From contig VTPC01089649.1 in NCBI GenBank assembly GCA_011009095.1, forward strand, positions 126,514 through 190,513: 64,000 nt of DNA. Direction: 5' to 3'. Position numbers and translations under genes: made by a program. Of the stretch, positions 13,301 through 26,330 are shown one piece after another. The stretch comes from Ignelater luminosus. Lineage: Eukaryota > Arthropoda > Insecta > Coleoptera > Elateridae. Position 1 is the first letter of the stretch, and each line of letters starts with the position of its first letter. The notes under the pieces were generated by a model. The model made no database searches. It had not been told where the DNA came from and worked only from the letters and a program-made list of their open reading frames with translations.

Positions 13301-13860
13301 CCTGCTGTTTTTGTCTACTATCCCGCCATGAAACAACTCCACTATAGATTTAAAATTGCTATTGCTTTTTGACTTTCTAGACCAGTAAATGGAAGCAGTT
13401 TAACTTCTTGACCACTCCTCAGACAGAGATGTTGAGATTTAAGATAAACTGTGCCTTGATCTTTCCAGCAATTGAATTAGCTACGATTGTCAAAGTGGCA
13501 TCCTAACTCTTTTGCGACCATCCGACACAACGTACCTTAATTTTCTATAAGTTTCTGCACTATTTTGCTACAACAAAGTTGCTCAGTAATGATTTACACT
13601 CTTTATTGTTTTGGAAAAATCTGTCTTGACAGAGAAACAAGTGACAAATTTCAATTGAACTGCTCAGTTGTTTGTTTTGAAGCCGTGAGCAATTTCGAAT
13701 GAACAGATTTCTTCATGTACAGGCTATCCAAACGGTGCCCCTTTTATTGTCGGGCCCGGGCATAGTGGGAAAACAGGCCCTACTGAGTAGCTAGTGCTGT
13801 TTTTCGTTTTGTGCAATTAATTATCATTAATAATTGACATACATACAAATATTTAATTTG
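13301..13860. other. Gap, possible upstream part of the decayed transposase
   Basis: No clear frame. 13752-13790 holds a GC-rich patch (cccgggcatagtgggaaaac) that resembles the reverse complement of 58930-58965. Confidence 0.35.
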
Positions 13861-13872
13861 CCCCCCCCCCCC
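13861..13872. repeat. Poly-C tract, 12 bases
   Basis: Twelve consecutive C in strongly AT-rich sequence. Simple repeat; length may be uncertain in assembly. Confidence 0.9.
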
Positions 13873-15695
13873 TAATTATTTTATAGCAGAAATGGAGAGT
13901 TTTGTAGAGAAAAGAATACTGCATCTGTACTGCTGTTGTTTATTTTAATTTTTAATTAAACCATTTTGGCAAAACAAAAGAAGCTTCGTTAAAATGATTT
14001 CAATGGCATTAATTTGACAAAACCGAAAATAAGCTTTCACTATTTTGTAAACATAACATCTACCACTTGTTCGAGCTACCTATTTTCGAAAAATTTGTAA
14101 CGTGTAATCCATGTCTGCTAAATAGTTCTAGTTGTCAGAAATATTTTATATGATGCATGTTGTAATAATGAAAACACAAATTCTTTAAATTATATAAATT
14201 GTGTCTTAACCTCTCTCTATCTTCAAAAAGTCAAAAACTGGCAATATTGTCCACACTTGACAATGTCAAGGTGACATTGTCATTCGTGACGTCACGAAAC
14301 AAGCAATGTTTTATCAAATTGGTTCCAAGGCATATTTGATTGTTGTAAAATTAAAAAGTTTAATTTTTTTATTTTTGTGGTTTTAGAAAGTAGAAAATAA
14401 AAAATAACGACATTTCAGGCGCAGTATATTTTTCCTTACAAAAACTTTATTTCCATTGTTTTAAAATAATTAGGAGTAAATATAATTGGATATTAAATAT
14501 TTACTCTTAAATCTCGTGAACCAATTCTACACCTGTATAATTACAATAAAAGTATTGAAATATTAATAATTAATAATGTAATATCATTTTGTTGTATAAG
14601 CAGTAGAGTAAACGCGAGCTATAAAAATAGAATTTAAAAATCATAATGCCCGAGTGCACTGAGTTGGAAGGCTCCATAATAAGAAGAAATCTTGCGAGAG
14701 GGCTCCGGGACACTTGTGAGATTTCGGAGTCTCGCCTAATATTTTAAGATAGGTATTAGAATTTGAATAAATTTTTGTTCAATTTTTTTTAATTCTATAA
14801 CAATATTAGAACAGAAATTATAAATGAGCATAAGTATCTATTGACTAATAAAGCAAAGATACCGTGCTGTCAAATAAAGAGAACTTTAGTAAGCCATGGA
14901 ATTAACTCATAGGTTAGAATAAACGATAATAATGTATGATACAACTGTTTGACAGAATCACATAAATTTAAATATTTAGTTATTGTCTTGGGCACAAAAT
15001 GGTTTTATATCTTGAAACGTCCTTACAATATTTTTATTGGAAATCTAAAAATGATATTTAAAAGATGTGACAAATTGAAAATTGAAAATTGAAAGTTGGC
15101 GTATTAGCTTTTCTCTTTCATCTGTCAGCTTGGTGGTTTCTTCTCTACTTCTAGCAGGAAATTTAGCTTTTTTAAAGAAAACAACGAATTTTAACTTTTA
15201 ACGGTTCCATAAAATTTTATAAGAATTAAGATCTGTGCTTTTTGCAGTGTATTACAGTTGCTCATTTAAAAAATATTTCTCGTCCGTATATTTCAAATTA
15301 AATCAAATTAGGCAATGGTTTTGTAGTTTGAAATCTGTAGTACAGCTTGTAAGCATATTTATTTTGTTACCACTCATCCCTAGTATGACATCTTTTAGAC
15401 TGTTTTTTTACTTTGTCACTAACTTATTATTGCAATTCATGGATCATAGTATTTCTAAAGTTAAAACATAAAATTTTTAAGAGTAAAGATATTAATATCG
15501 ATGACATTCTTATTATCCTTATTGACAGTAAACAAATAATTTTTTCCGTCGTTTACACTTAAGTGTGTTTTCGTATTTTTTTTCTGGTTTAGTCATAAGT
15601 TTATTTTAATTCTGAGATAATCTCTGAGGATAACAGTTTTCTTTTGTTGCTTTTTGACGGTTATTCAATTCTTCGAGTTGGCAACGCTGGTTGTG
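13873..15695. other. Gap, nothing recognised
   Basis: AT-rich, no coding exon seen. The frame at 15235-15471 is T-rich without domain. A short GC-richer patch at 14645-14735 has no recognisable feature. Confidence 0.45.
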
Positions 15696-15698
15696 CGC

Positions 15699-15712
15699 GT
15701 TACTATGGCAAC
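15699..15712 (+). promoter_or_regulatory. RFX X-box, 144 bp upstream of the distal first exon ATG
   Basis: GTTACTATGGCAAC fits the X-box consensus RYYNYY-N(1-3)-RRNRAC bound by RFX factors at promoters of cilium genes. The distance to the ATG at 15856 is typical. A nearby gttggcaacgctgg at 15676 resembles the GGCAAC-core promoter motif common at insect housekeeping starts. The homologous place before the second first exon (20443-20456, gtagtcatggcaat) is a weaker match. Binding itself is inferred. Confidence 0.6.
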
Positions 15713-15855
15713 GAGATGTTGAAAACCGTTAATTACCGTTAAGAAAACGACGGGTTGCGTTGGTGGGTGTGCTGGTCGCGATAAGGTTGTGCCAGAAAAA
15801 GCGTAGTTTGTTTTGGGTTATTTATTTGGTTAATCTAGTGCAAAAAGAAGTTAAA

Positions 15856-15920
15856 ATGGAAATCCACGTCTGTAAGAATTGCTGTTTAATTGAAAAAGCC
15901 ACAAATGAGCAACTTGAGAA
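15856..15920 (+). CDS. Distal alternative first exon of the coiled-coil gene (duplicate exon 1)
   Basis: This 65-base exon encodes MEIHVCKNCCLIEKATNEQL and two further residues, and ends with the donor gagaa|gtaagt. The exon at 20566-20630 has the same length, the same splice phase (two bases into a codon), the same ttaaaATG context and encodes MQVHTCKNCCLIEQSIENQV. Similarity also extends into the first intron bases (gtaagtacag-aactt versus gtaagtacaaactt). Both would splice in frame to the exon at 21015, so the simplest reading is two promoters with interchangeable first exons. Alternatives are a relic of a partial duplication, or the first exon of a separate gene whose remainder was lost. 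The CKNCC cysteine cluster is conserved in both. Confidence 0.6.
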
Positions 15921-18500
15921 GTAAGTACAGAACTTCTAAATTCAAAACTACAAAATTTTAATGTTATTGGAATACAAATAATAAAAAGATTAATATTGGT
16001 GAATAATAATTGCATAATTATTTATTTTTGTAATGTGGTGTATATAGTTTTCAAAGTTTCAAATGAACAAAAACAAAAGTCTAAAGATTTAGGTTAGAAT
16101 GCCCTGTTTCTTGAATTGTTTGAATATGTATACCTCTTCTGAAGGGTTATGATGAGTTACAACACTTTACAGATTAAACATTTTTGATTCTTTTCCTTAT
16201 TATTATGCTAATAATCTCAAAGATTTTTTTAAGTATAAATAATTATTACTGAAAAGGTTTTTCTTGGGTATCGTACAGGTTCACAACTGTTTTTGCATTA
16301 TTTTAAATTTACAAATATTAAATTCCTTTTTCGTAAAAGTCTAGAATAAAATTTTTTCTTATATAATACAAACTTACAAATGTAACCGATACTACATATC
16401 TTATTATAATACTTATCGACCCAGGTGATGTAGCAGTGAATACATACGCTTTGCATAATATGAAATGAATTATTTTAACTTGAATTAATTTGAATTGAAC
16501 CAAAGACCAATACATAAAAATGGAAGTATTGGCTAAACAAGATTGCAGTCAGAAACTATAGACTGAAAAAGATCAAAATTCTTGTGATTTTTTCATTGCA
16601 TTTTTGCATAAAAATTCTAAAACTTTCTCAAATTTGTGTGAAAAAACGTCTTTTCAATAGTGATGTGTTAATTTGTCAGATAGTGTACTACAGCCAATCG
16701 AGGCTGTTGACAATTCTTTGATCTTTTTTAAATATGGAAACTCTAACATAAGCTGCTGTATATTTTTGAATAGTTTGTTAACTTGCTGGGTATGGCACTT
16801 TTGTTAGAGAGAAAAACATAGAAAAATCAGGGAATTAGATTTCTTGCTATTGCTGGGTAGGTTGCATAAACATAAGTGGACCTAATGTCAAGACCTGTGC
16901 AATTCTTCAAGTCAGATTATACACGTCTGATTTAACATTTTGAATATTTACAATAATATTTCTATTTTTTTGCAAAGCTACTAAGCCATTGATTGAGACG
17001 CCCTCTTAACTCCATACTTTCACTTCTCACCTTCATACCCTTGTATCTTCTTTATTTCTTTATACAATTTCTAAATAATTTTACTGAAAATCACTAAGCT
17101 GCTGCAATCAAAAATAAATCCGCAGAATTGGAAAATCGTAGTAGGCCTAGTATGATAAAAAAAGTTGCTCAGAATCACAAAAATAGTCAAAATCTAAATC
17201 TTAAACAAAACATTTTGATTCTGAATGAACAAATGTTTTCACCAACTCACTAGGTATGTCTATTTTTTTCTGGTTAGGTGTATTTCAGCCATTATTTAAG
17301 AATAAATTGCAGAACTTATTATTTAGATTTACAAGATGCTTAATTTAACAGTTCATACGCTTTTCATTTTCCATGATACTCTTTATTTTAAAAGCCATGG
17401 AATTTTAATTCATTTATCAAAAGTTTTTAATCAAAATTTGGATTTAGACAATTTTTGTGATTCGGAGCAACTTTCTATAGGCCTACTATATTTTCCAATT
17501 TTTCATATCTATTTTTGCAGTAGACTAGTGGTTAGATCGTATAAATAAGGAAGATACAGGACTGTGAAAGTGAGAAATAAAACATACAATACATCAATGG
17601 CATCAAAAGCTTTAGACATACTGAAAAATAAATCTGCAACGAAACTCACCAATTTTTAATTCAATATAATATAAAGTTAGTTATTTGCAATGAGATGTTG
17701 CTCGTTTAGCAAGCCTATTAACTGGTTGTAAATTACTTTTTCAGTTATTTTAAACAGGGCACTTAATACTGTTACAGAGCAGTAATTCATTTTATCACTG
17801 ACACTTTTTTCTATGCAGACTTGATACAACTGGTTTTTAAGCAATCTGGAAACATAGAGGTTCTTATTGAGATATCCATTAAATCAGCTATAGGTTAGGC
17901 ACTTCAGAAGAAAATTTAACAATTTTTGTAGGAATGTTAACTAACCCAGCACTCGTATTTTTGTCTGAATTATTCTTGTAACTTCATTTTTGTCAGTTTC
18001 TCATGAGATCATTGTATTTTTTATATTCGACTGGTTGGTATAATTTTGAGCTACACCATAGCTTCCTAATTGTTATATCAATTGTAATAAATATAATTTA
18101 CTGTTTTACAAGTATCCTTGATTATTCCTCTGCTCTTTTCAATACATATAGAAGTAGAATTTTCTTCATTTTTATTCATTTCATTATCGATTTATTTTCC
18201 ACACGTTTTTTATTTTGGAACCAGGTTTATATACACTTCTCACAGTAATTTTGCTTAACTGCAGATTTATGCCTGTACATATCTAAAGTTAGGTAAAAAG
18301 TCTTTAGTTTTTGAATTATAAGCCATCAACACAGACTTTTATATGTGTACAGCTCCTTAAAGGCTTAGAACTTTTTCTACGAGTAAAATTGCATTCTTGG
18401 GATTTAAAATCATCTTATCAAGAATAACAATCTTCAAATAAATAGGCCCTCCTTCTATCAGTAAACCTTATTATCCAAAAGTCCTTTGGTGTTATTACAA
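15921..18500. other. Gap or long first intron, nothing recognised
   Basis: If the distal first exon is used, this is part of a 5.1 kb intron ending at 21014. No exon or clear repeat was seen, and frames at 16318-16515, 17336-17548 and 18003-18248 are T-rich and featureless. Confidence 0.45.
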
Positions 18501-18509
18501 GTTTCATAA

Positions 18510-19866
18510 TTGTGTACATGTTAGCTGAAAGAGTTGAAATTATTTTCATTTACGGTTCTGAGGGCCAATCTGCATTAAGAACAGCTGCAGTTTTTAATGC
18601 CAGACACCCAGAAAAAAGTATCAGTCATACCTATGTCAGAAAGTTAGTTACCAAATTTGAAGAAACGGGATCAGTGGCAAATAAGAAAAGAGTCGGGCCA
18701 AGAGTACTGGATGAAATCACCCAGATAGAAGTTTTAAGTCATTTTGCTGCAACTCCAACATCGTCTATTTGAAAAGCAGCGACTACCACAGGAATTTCCC
18801 GGGAAACGGTACGAGCTTTGAAGTTGCATAAATTCTACCCTTATAAGATGCAAATCCTTCAAGAACTAGCCGAAGAATTCGATTTTGTGAAGAGATGTCG
18901 GAGAAAATTCAAAATGATCCAGAGTTAGTGACGAATGTACTTTTTTTTTTTTAACGGGACAGTGAATAAACACAACTGCCGCTATTGGTCCGATGAAGAT
19001 TCGCATCTTTTTCATGATGGACATATCCAACGACCCCAAAAAATTAACGTTTGGGCAGGTATCGTAGGAGATACAATTATTGGTCCTCTGTTTCTCGAAG
19101 AAAATTTAAATGGAGATATCTACTTAAACATGCTACAGAATACTATCGAATCTCTCATTGTACATGAAGTAAAGTATCAACAAGATGGGTCGCCTCCTCA
19201 TTATGCGTTGCTGTTCGCAATTTTTAAAAGACAGATTACCAGAACAGTGGATTGGAAAAGGTTCCATAGAATGGCCATCATGACTTTTGGATTTTACATC
19301 TGTGGATTTCTTTCTTTGGGGTCATTTACAGTCAGTGGTGTACAAAACACAGCCTGCTTCAATAGAAGATCTTCATGACCGGATAATTATGGAATGCCGT
19401 TCAGTTTCCAGAGAAGTGTTTGCAAATGTGAGATGTGAATTTGAAAACCGTTTATTTTATTGTTTAGGAAATAATGGTGGACATTTTGAATACTTAATTA
19501 AATAGAAATTTAATACTACATATTTACATTGTTTAAAGTGTTTGTTTTTTGTCATTTATCTACTAGATCAATTGACCACATAAATTACATTTCTGATCAC
19601 TTTATTGTTAAATAAATTATGAATGTGTTATCCAAATGTGTCTTTATAGGGTATTAATGAAAAGCATTTTTCAAGATCTTTCCAATGATGTATCGCAAGT
19701 GGGAGGTTGCCATTTAAGATTTCAAAGTTGGGGGTGGTGCTATATTTGTGGGGTCACTTTGGTCCCCTTGCATACTACCAAAACGGTTTTGAGCATTTTC
19801 TGATATCTCTTATTTAAAGAAAAATACAGCCAATTGAAACTTTTCAAAATGTCACCCTGTATAGGC
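18510..19866 (+). mobile_element. Tc1-like DNA transposon, 5' end undefined, frameshifted
   Basis: It covers the transposase remains at 18512-19505 and a downstream tail to the sequence gtcaccctgtata ending about 19866, which reversed reads tatacagggtgac, a typical tip for this kind of element. The matching left tip was not found, so the copy is probably 5'-truncated. If the distal first exon of the coiled-coil gene is used, the element lies in its first intron, on the same strand. Confidence 0.6.
18512..19505 (+). pseudogene. Tc1-like transposase pseudogene
   Basis: The first part (18512-18770) encodes an N-terminal helix-turn-helix (LRTAAVFNARHPEKSISHTY and ETGSVANKKRVGP). A TGA at 18770 interrupts the second helix-turn-helix (TGISRETVRALK follows in frame). 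Around 18928 a frame shift gives VSDECTFF, the block with the first catalytic Asp, overlapping a run of 12 T. NGTVNKHNCRYWSDEDSHLF and INVWAGIVGDTIIGPLFLEE follow in the next frame (18951-19100), and YQQDGSPPHYAL (19180) has the second Asp. After another shift VDFFLWGHLQSVVY (about 19301-19345) carries the third acidic residue, and GNNGGHFEYLIK ends the protein at 19505. All three catalytic blocks can be found but in different frames with stops, so it is inactive. Confidence 0.8.
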
Positions 19867-20565
19867 AAGAGAGCCAGATAGCCAAATTGGCTCATATACC
19901 AACAAAACACCTTCATATATTTTATTTACAGCTCGACTGTTAAAGCTAAATTTATTTTGATTAGATGTCTGCTCTGAAGTTAATTTCTGCTGATAAGTTT
20001 GCCTTGATAGAAGCCAATTCAGCCCTTGGGTGCTCCAGTGCTCGTGGACGCACTAAGAGTATATTGAATTACTTTACTCAGGTTTGTGACACTCAATGTT
20101 AAGAAACTACGACAAAATCCTTATTCAAGGTGCTCAAATTTAAATTATTAGAATTTTGATTTAACTCAATAACAGGTTAGCAAAATGAAAATTCAATTTA
20201 ACAATTCAAGCATTTTTCGAAAGAGATACGTTTTTACAATAAGCTCTTCTTTTGTAGTGGTTGATAGTAAGTGTATAAATATAACTTTTCCTAACTGGCT
20301 TTTGTAGTTGGTTAATAATACGGTAATTGAGAAAGTACAAGTACAATTTCAAAGATTTACTGATTTTTTTAAACTGTTGGCAACACTGTAGAAATCTTCG
20401 CCTCTCCCGAAAATTTCTAAAATGTGATTGGTAATTCGACTGGTAGTCATGGCAATGAAAAACAAACTAAATAAAAAAAACCGTTGATGTTAATGTACTC
20501 CTGGTTCGTTGAGGTTATGTTATAATTTGTTGAAATATTCGATTTAATTTTAACTCATTGTTAAA
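19867..20565. promoter_or_regulatory. Proximal promoter region of the coiled-coil gene
   Basis: Non-coding. It contains tgttggcaacactg near 20376 and a degenerate X-box-like gtagtcatggcaat at 20443-20456, about 110 bases before the ATG. The arrangement parallels that before the distal first exon (GGCAAC motif, then an ATGGCAA motif, then an aaaccgtt motif), consistent with a duplicated promoter plus exon. Confidence 0.4.
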
Positions 20566-22200
20566 ATGCAAGTCCACACTTGTAAGAACTGCTGTTTAAT
20601 CGAACAATCAATTGAAAATCAAGTTAAAAAGTAAGTACAAACTTTCCAAATTTAAATTGGAATTTTGTAAGAATTCAATGCATATTTTTTTATGGTATTC
20701 ATATAATTGAAATTAAGATAATTAAATATGCATGTAAAATTTGAGACATTTAATTTCAATATTAGCAAAATGTTACTTATATTTCGTCAATAATTTTTTT
20801 AAGTTAGGTTTTTAACGAAATTCTTGAATTACTGTTGATAATTAACTAAAGGTTGAATAAAAGATTTAGGAGATTATTCCTAAAATCAAACTCAAAATGT
20901 TGCAAAGCGTACAGACATTCTGGTAACAAACGTTATAAGTATATTGACAAGTGATGTCACAGATGTTTCATTATGTTATGGAATTCTATATTTATACTAA
21001 CATGTTTGTTACAGGTACGCTGGACTCAGCGATGAAAACTCTCGTTTGCACCATACTTTGATGAATATCAAAAGTGAGACTTTAAAGTTTACTCTTGAAA
21101 TAACAAACATACAAGAAGCTCTAGCAGCTGAAAGAGAGCGCAATTTACAGTTATTCATGGAACGAGAAACTTATGCGGTTAGACTTAAAATTGTAATATC
21201 CTACATAATTTTAATGCAATAGTTGGTTTTCTAGCAAGGAGTACGGCGGGTACCATTTATGGATTTTCTTGTTAATTATGGATCAAACGAGAATAAGTCT
21301 GACGTTGATTGTAAACGGGTTTTTATAAGATCAATTCCAACCAGTAATGAAATTGATGGTGAAATGATCTCCCTTTTAAAATATAATGAATTAAAGAATG
21401 TAATGGAAGGACAAAAACAACAGTATGAAGCAGATCTGGAATTATATCGAACATCCAGTGGAAAATGTTTGGATAAATTAAAAAGTGAAATTGAGGCTGC
21501 TCATGCACATTCTTCTGTTCTTTTAGAAAAGTATAATGTACATGTAATAGATTTACTTTTATTATAATGTTTATTTTTTAGGTATGAGGGGATGCGTAGG
21601 GATTTATTTAGTGAGAAATTGGAAAATGCAAACCTTCGTAAGTCACTTCGTGATACAATTGATAATATTAATCAAGAGAATGCAAAGCATTTAGAGATCT
21701 TAAGAAAGAAACTTGCTGAAACCGCATATAAAACTGCTCACGTATATGCCAGAGAAAATCTAAACATGTTACAACAACAATTAGCAGAAAGGGACAAATT
21801 GGTATCGCAATTACGTCAGCAACAGCTTGAAGTAGAAGAGCTTGTTAGGAGACAACAAACTGATTACAAACGAGAAATGGATAAGTATAAAGTAATTTTT
21901 ATTGAGAATAATTGTTATTAATAATTAACACTAGATTTGTTTTAGAAAACAAATGAAGGTTTAAGAAACAGAGTTTTAGCTGTGCAAGAAAAGTACGCTA
22001 ATTTAGAGCGTCGACGAGAATTAGAAGGGGAGGGATTCTATGTTGATGTTAGTAACATTCGAAAGGAACTAAATCGTGTTAAGAATAACATCAACAAAGC
22101 TGATCATAAATGTAATGTTCAAGATAATGTAAGAATTATCGAAAACAAAGTGGATAATTTCCACCAGGCATTAAATGCAAATTATTCCCACAAAAAATAA
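20566..22200 (+). CDS. Coiled-coil protein, probably centriole/cilium associated, 5 exons
   Basis: Exons 20566-20630, 21015-21177, 21235-21530, 21582-21891 and 21946-22200 join in frame with GT-AG introns of 50-384 bases to give 362 aa. The N-terminus holds a cysteine cluster CKNCC. Most of the remainder is Glu/Lys/Gln-rich heptad sequence without proline, for example NELKNVMEGQKQQYEADLEL (exon 3), ENLNMLQQQLAERDKLVSQL (exon 4) and KTNEGLRNRVLAVQEKYANL (start of exon 5), so a long coiled coil is predicted. A short non-coil stretch (VRRVPFMDFLVNYGSNENKS) lies at the start of exon 3. I do not recognise the family with certainty; centrosomal CEP/CCDC proteins are the nearest impression. The X-box upstream of its alternative first exon supports a ciliary role. 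The start is the first in-frame ATG, in the context ttaaaATG. Confidence 0.8.
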
Positions 22201-24248
22201 TTTTTTGTAGCAGAAGTCTTTGTCTATTATTTTGGGTTATTCAGAAGGCAATTGCATTTTGAAACTGCCATAATTCCTTTTATAATCAAAGTACACGTAA
22301 CATAAAACCACATTCTTATTAGTAGTTTTTTTTTAATGTTTGGTATGTTAAACAAGTAGCGATAATATTTAATGAACTGCTATATGTTAAACAAGAAACC
22401 AAATACTTGTAAGCATGCAAGAGCAAATTCATTTCTCTTGAGAATTGAAAAAACTAAATATTCATTTCAATATTGATAATAACATTTTAGATTAGGTTAT
22501 CTTTTTAGAGCTGAACCTGGAAAGTAAAGAATAAAATAAGATAAAACTTTAAAAAATTAAACGCTATGAAATTAACCTAATTTTTAACAGTTATGTGTCA
22601 TCATTTAAAGTCAATGTTGCCAACCAAGCAAGTTGAATCAGGTTACTCCCATTTAGTTTCTATTTTTCTAATAAGTGATCGGTTAGTTCTTATTTTTCTT
22701 GTGTACTCACAGCTTGAAGATTAGAATTTCCTTATACATTTTATATTAAATATAAAATATTTTTGATAAATTTATATTTCCTATAATATATTAAGTTTAT
22801 TATTTCATACATAGTTTGTGTTACAAACTATAAAGATGTATTATTTTTTATTAAAGAATATTATATATTGCAGGCAAATAGTTGTTTTAGTGCAAAATTA
22901 CAATGTTATAAGTATGAGAGTATAAGATGTACAGATGCAATTCTGTTATATTTATGTTTGCTCAATTTAACCATTTGCCTACAACATTAAACTGTGATGC
23001 AAAATTAAGACTGTTTTAAAGATCTGTTTGTTTTTAAGTTACACTGCTGTCACGTTTGGCTCTATGTCATTCAATTGAGATGTATAATGACTAGGTATTA
23101 GACATCCCCGGACATTTCAAGATTGTATTAAGGTATAAGCAAGTACAGGAATATATTGAAGCTTAATTTCATGTGGGAAAGGAGTAAGAATGGTGTATTT
23201 GAAGTACCTTGTGTACTTTTTCTTGGTTTTTTTTATTACATGTAAATTTAGTGAACTTTGGAAAATAATTTATCGATAAAAAACCTTGTATTGAGTAACG
23301 ACAGCAAATAACAGACACCAAGTTCAGGCACAGATATTACTTAATTTAATATTGAGATGTCTTGACTTTATAGTAGTGTATTTATTTACCTCTTAGAAAT
23401 TTTATATAAAATCTTTTTTTTACGACTCATTTTCAACAAAGCAATCAACGACAACTAAATTTTTTGGTCTACATTCTTTTTAAAAAAATGTCTGTAATAA
23501 AAAGATTACAAATATACTATTTTTATATTTATTTATACTTACTTGGCCCTCAGTACAATCTTGAAATGTCCAGGAATACATGGTAATGATGTTCATTTGG
23601 AAAAGTCGATACTAAATATAACAAGTATGTGTACGATAGTTTATTCATTTTCAGTGCATGATCAACTCTTGATTACTTGCATTTCACAGTTAGAAATACA
23701 CAGAATCTGCCCCAGAACGATGGTTTCCACTACACAAATAATAAATGCTACTGCGCAGGGTAATCAAGTCGATCACTCTCTGCTGCTGGTCTATCCTGAA
23801 AACTGATGAACTTTAAAACATTCATGTAAATGTCATTACACCTAGTCAACATACTCAAATGTAAAAAGTAGTAAAAATACTAACCCCAAACAAACAGACC
23901 TAAAATTGACAATCTGACAGTGAGTAAAAACCAAACCCACCGTCAGATCCTCAATTATAATATTTGTAATGTAATCTACTGTAGAGGGAGGTGTATTCTA
24001 TATAAATTACATGTAATGTATTTTTGTTTTTCTATGAAAAGTTTAAATAAAGAAGATGTGTCAAGACTTTATTTAACTGATCTCACCATACAATTTTTCC
24101 TATTTTCTAAGTGGGTCAAAAAAGATGCATTGTGTTTGAATTTGGGTAAAATAGAGAAAAGAAATGATTACATTCACCCCTTTTTTAATGTATAATTAGT
24201 TTGGCAACAATTTGCCATACATGTTTTGTTAATAAATCATTACTAAGT

Positions 24249-24290
24249 ACAGTCAGACTTTGATAACTCGAACCTGAAGGTAACAGGAAG
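24249..24290 (+). repeat. Solitary pogo/Tigger-type terminal repeat remnant
   Basis: After a TA, cagtcagactttgataactc then gaacctg closely resembles the ends of pogo-like elements (CAGT---CTCGATAA-TCGAA). No partner end or transposase lies nearby, so it is a remnant. Confidence 0.4.
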
Positions 24291-26261
24291 AAATTGACTT
24301 ATTAAATTTTATTTTGTTGCCAGAAAATACATAAATACAACTTCAAAGACTGGTATGTTGTTTACACTTTTTTTTACTGGTATATTATAACTTAATGAAG
24401 TTTGATCCCCATCAATTATTTTTCCACAGCATTATTTTATGAGAAGTGTGTGACCAGCAACAAATCAGTGCCAAATTCAGTTAGAACACTCCAACTGTTT
24501 AAGTATAATTATTCTGTTTCGCTTGCTCTTATGACTTAATATTAAAGTATTGTTTTCATTTTATCTTAAAGATGTAACGACAATCTATATTTTCAAAGGC
24601 TCATAACCTCATTTTTTTTAAATAGCACTTCCTTGAGACAAGTACTTCTACAGATTTAACTGATACCACCTATAGGTACTTTTTTTTGACTTATTGGGAA
24701 AGAAGGTCCGGAATAATTTACCTGCAACAAGACAAAACAAATGAAAACGTGTGTTGGATTCAGAATCTTGCATAGAATCCAAATATGTAAAAATATAGTG
24801 GATGTCCCATTTAAAATAAAAAAGTTGATGTCATTTCTGGTGAAACTGGAACCGATGTGCCCTGTATTTATCAACTATAAGGTATATTCCAAGTTAAATA
24901 AAGAAATTACAAGTCCATACTTATGACCTTGGTCACCGCTCTGTAATCTGCCACTACTTCAAATAATCAAAGTTTTGTAGTTTGAGTTATAGAAGTTACA
25001 TTGTATTTACATTCGACACATTTAAGAAATAAATAAGCAAATATTTAATTGGAGAACTTTCTAATATCTTAGAAACAATGTACAATATTGAGTCGAAATT
25101 GTTCATGTGATCTGTATTATAAGGTAACTACAATTCTTTATAGGATGCATTGTTTTTAAGTAATTTTAATCAAACCATGTGTGAGATTGATGTGATACTT
25201 GTTTCATGATTAAAGCCATGAGATACCTACCTCCTTGAGCATTTTCAATTGTCAAATAATTTGTCATGCCTGCCTATATAATTTGGCAGTTTAAACCAAT
25301 CAAGCGATCCAAGCTTACTTCACCAACTGCTGCTGTACCTTAGAAAAGCCTTTTAACATAGGTAGCATGTAAATTTCATAACATATTAAAGAGTAAGCAT
25401 CATTAATATGTACACAAACAAAAGAATTATGTCAAAGGCTCTTGAAAATGTAGCAAACTAATTTAGAGTTTTATAGACACGTAGTATACCGTAGTTCCAC
25501 ACATCATCACATTGATAAGAAAGATATAATTCAGTTTCTATCCACCCAATGTATATAATATACAGTGTGTTTTTTTTAAGATACCCATAGGATTTTACGT
25601 GTTAAAATTTGTAACTTTTGTGTTCTTGGAAATTATGAACTTAAAACTGTTTTATGATCAGAGACCAATTTTAAATTTTCAATTTAATAATTTCTACGCT
25701 ACAAAACAAAGAAAAAAGGAAAACGGAAACATATAAAGTTAATGATTAAAGGTTACAATATTTTTTAGATCAGGTGCTGGATACAAGACTGCAAAGTTTG
25801 CTGCAATTTCATAGCTAAATATGGTTCTAATGTATGCTTTTACCATTTGTACTTTGTGTTCTTCAGTTGTATAAACAAACATCTCTTCTTTTTAATTAAA
25901 ATTGCAATAATATATCTACCAAATTAACCTGAAAGTTCTTTTGCTTTAATTCAGACATACTGTGTACATACATACACATGTAGTTAACTTACATTATATA
26001 ATAAGCAGTCAGTGCATTTGTTATTGTTTAGTCTTCAGTCTATGTTTTCTTTTACAACATCAAGAATCTGAATATTTAGTTATGTTGCAGAATCACACAT
26101 AAGAGTTACTTTTCTTACATTGAATGCAAAAGTTCTTTTCTTTAATAAATCTGATGATAATTTAGCAGTGTATACTTTATATGTAAAGAAATAATTTAAG
26201 GGAAAGGCAGTAAAAACACATTCACAACTTATTGCTTTTGCATCAGTTACAATATAAAGCC

Positions 26262-26330
26262 AGGCCCGTCGCTAGCCGCCTGAACGCCCGTGTGCAAAAT
26301 GAACTGCCGCCCCCCGACTGGGACTTGTAG
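26262..26330. repeat. GC-rich patch, probable transposon fragment
   Basis: A roughly 70-base segment with caggcccgtcgctagccgcc and a C-run (ccgccccccg) is strikingly GC-rich within AT-rich DNA. Its style (cgtcgctagc, gcccgtgtgc) resembles ends of repeat families common in arthropod genomes; no family is assigned. Confidence 0.35.

Noticed and set aside
18928-18955. Loss of the first catalytic Asp in the Tc1-like pseudogene at 18.5 kb, parallel to the mariner at 54 kb
   Set aside because: One frame reads VTNVLF into the T run as if the Asp block were deleted, but the overlapping frame reads SDECTF, the expected block with the Asp. The Asp is probably present but frameshifted, so no parallel was claimed.
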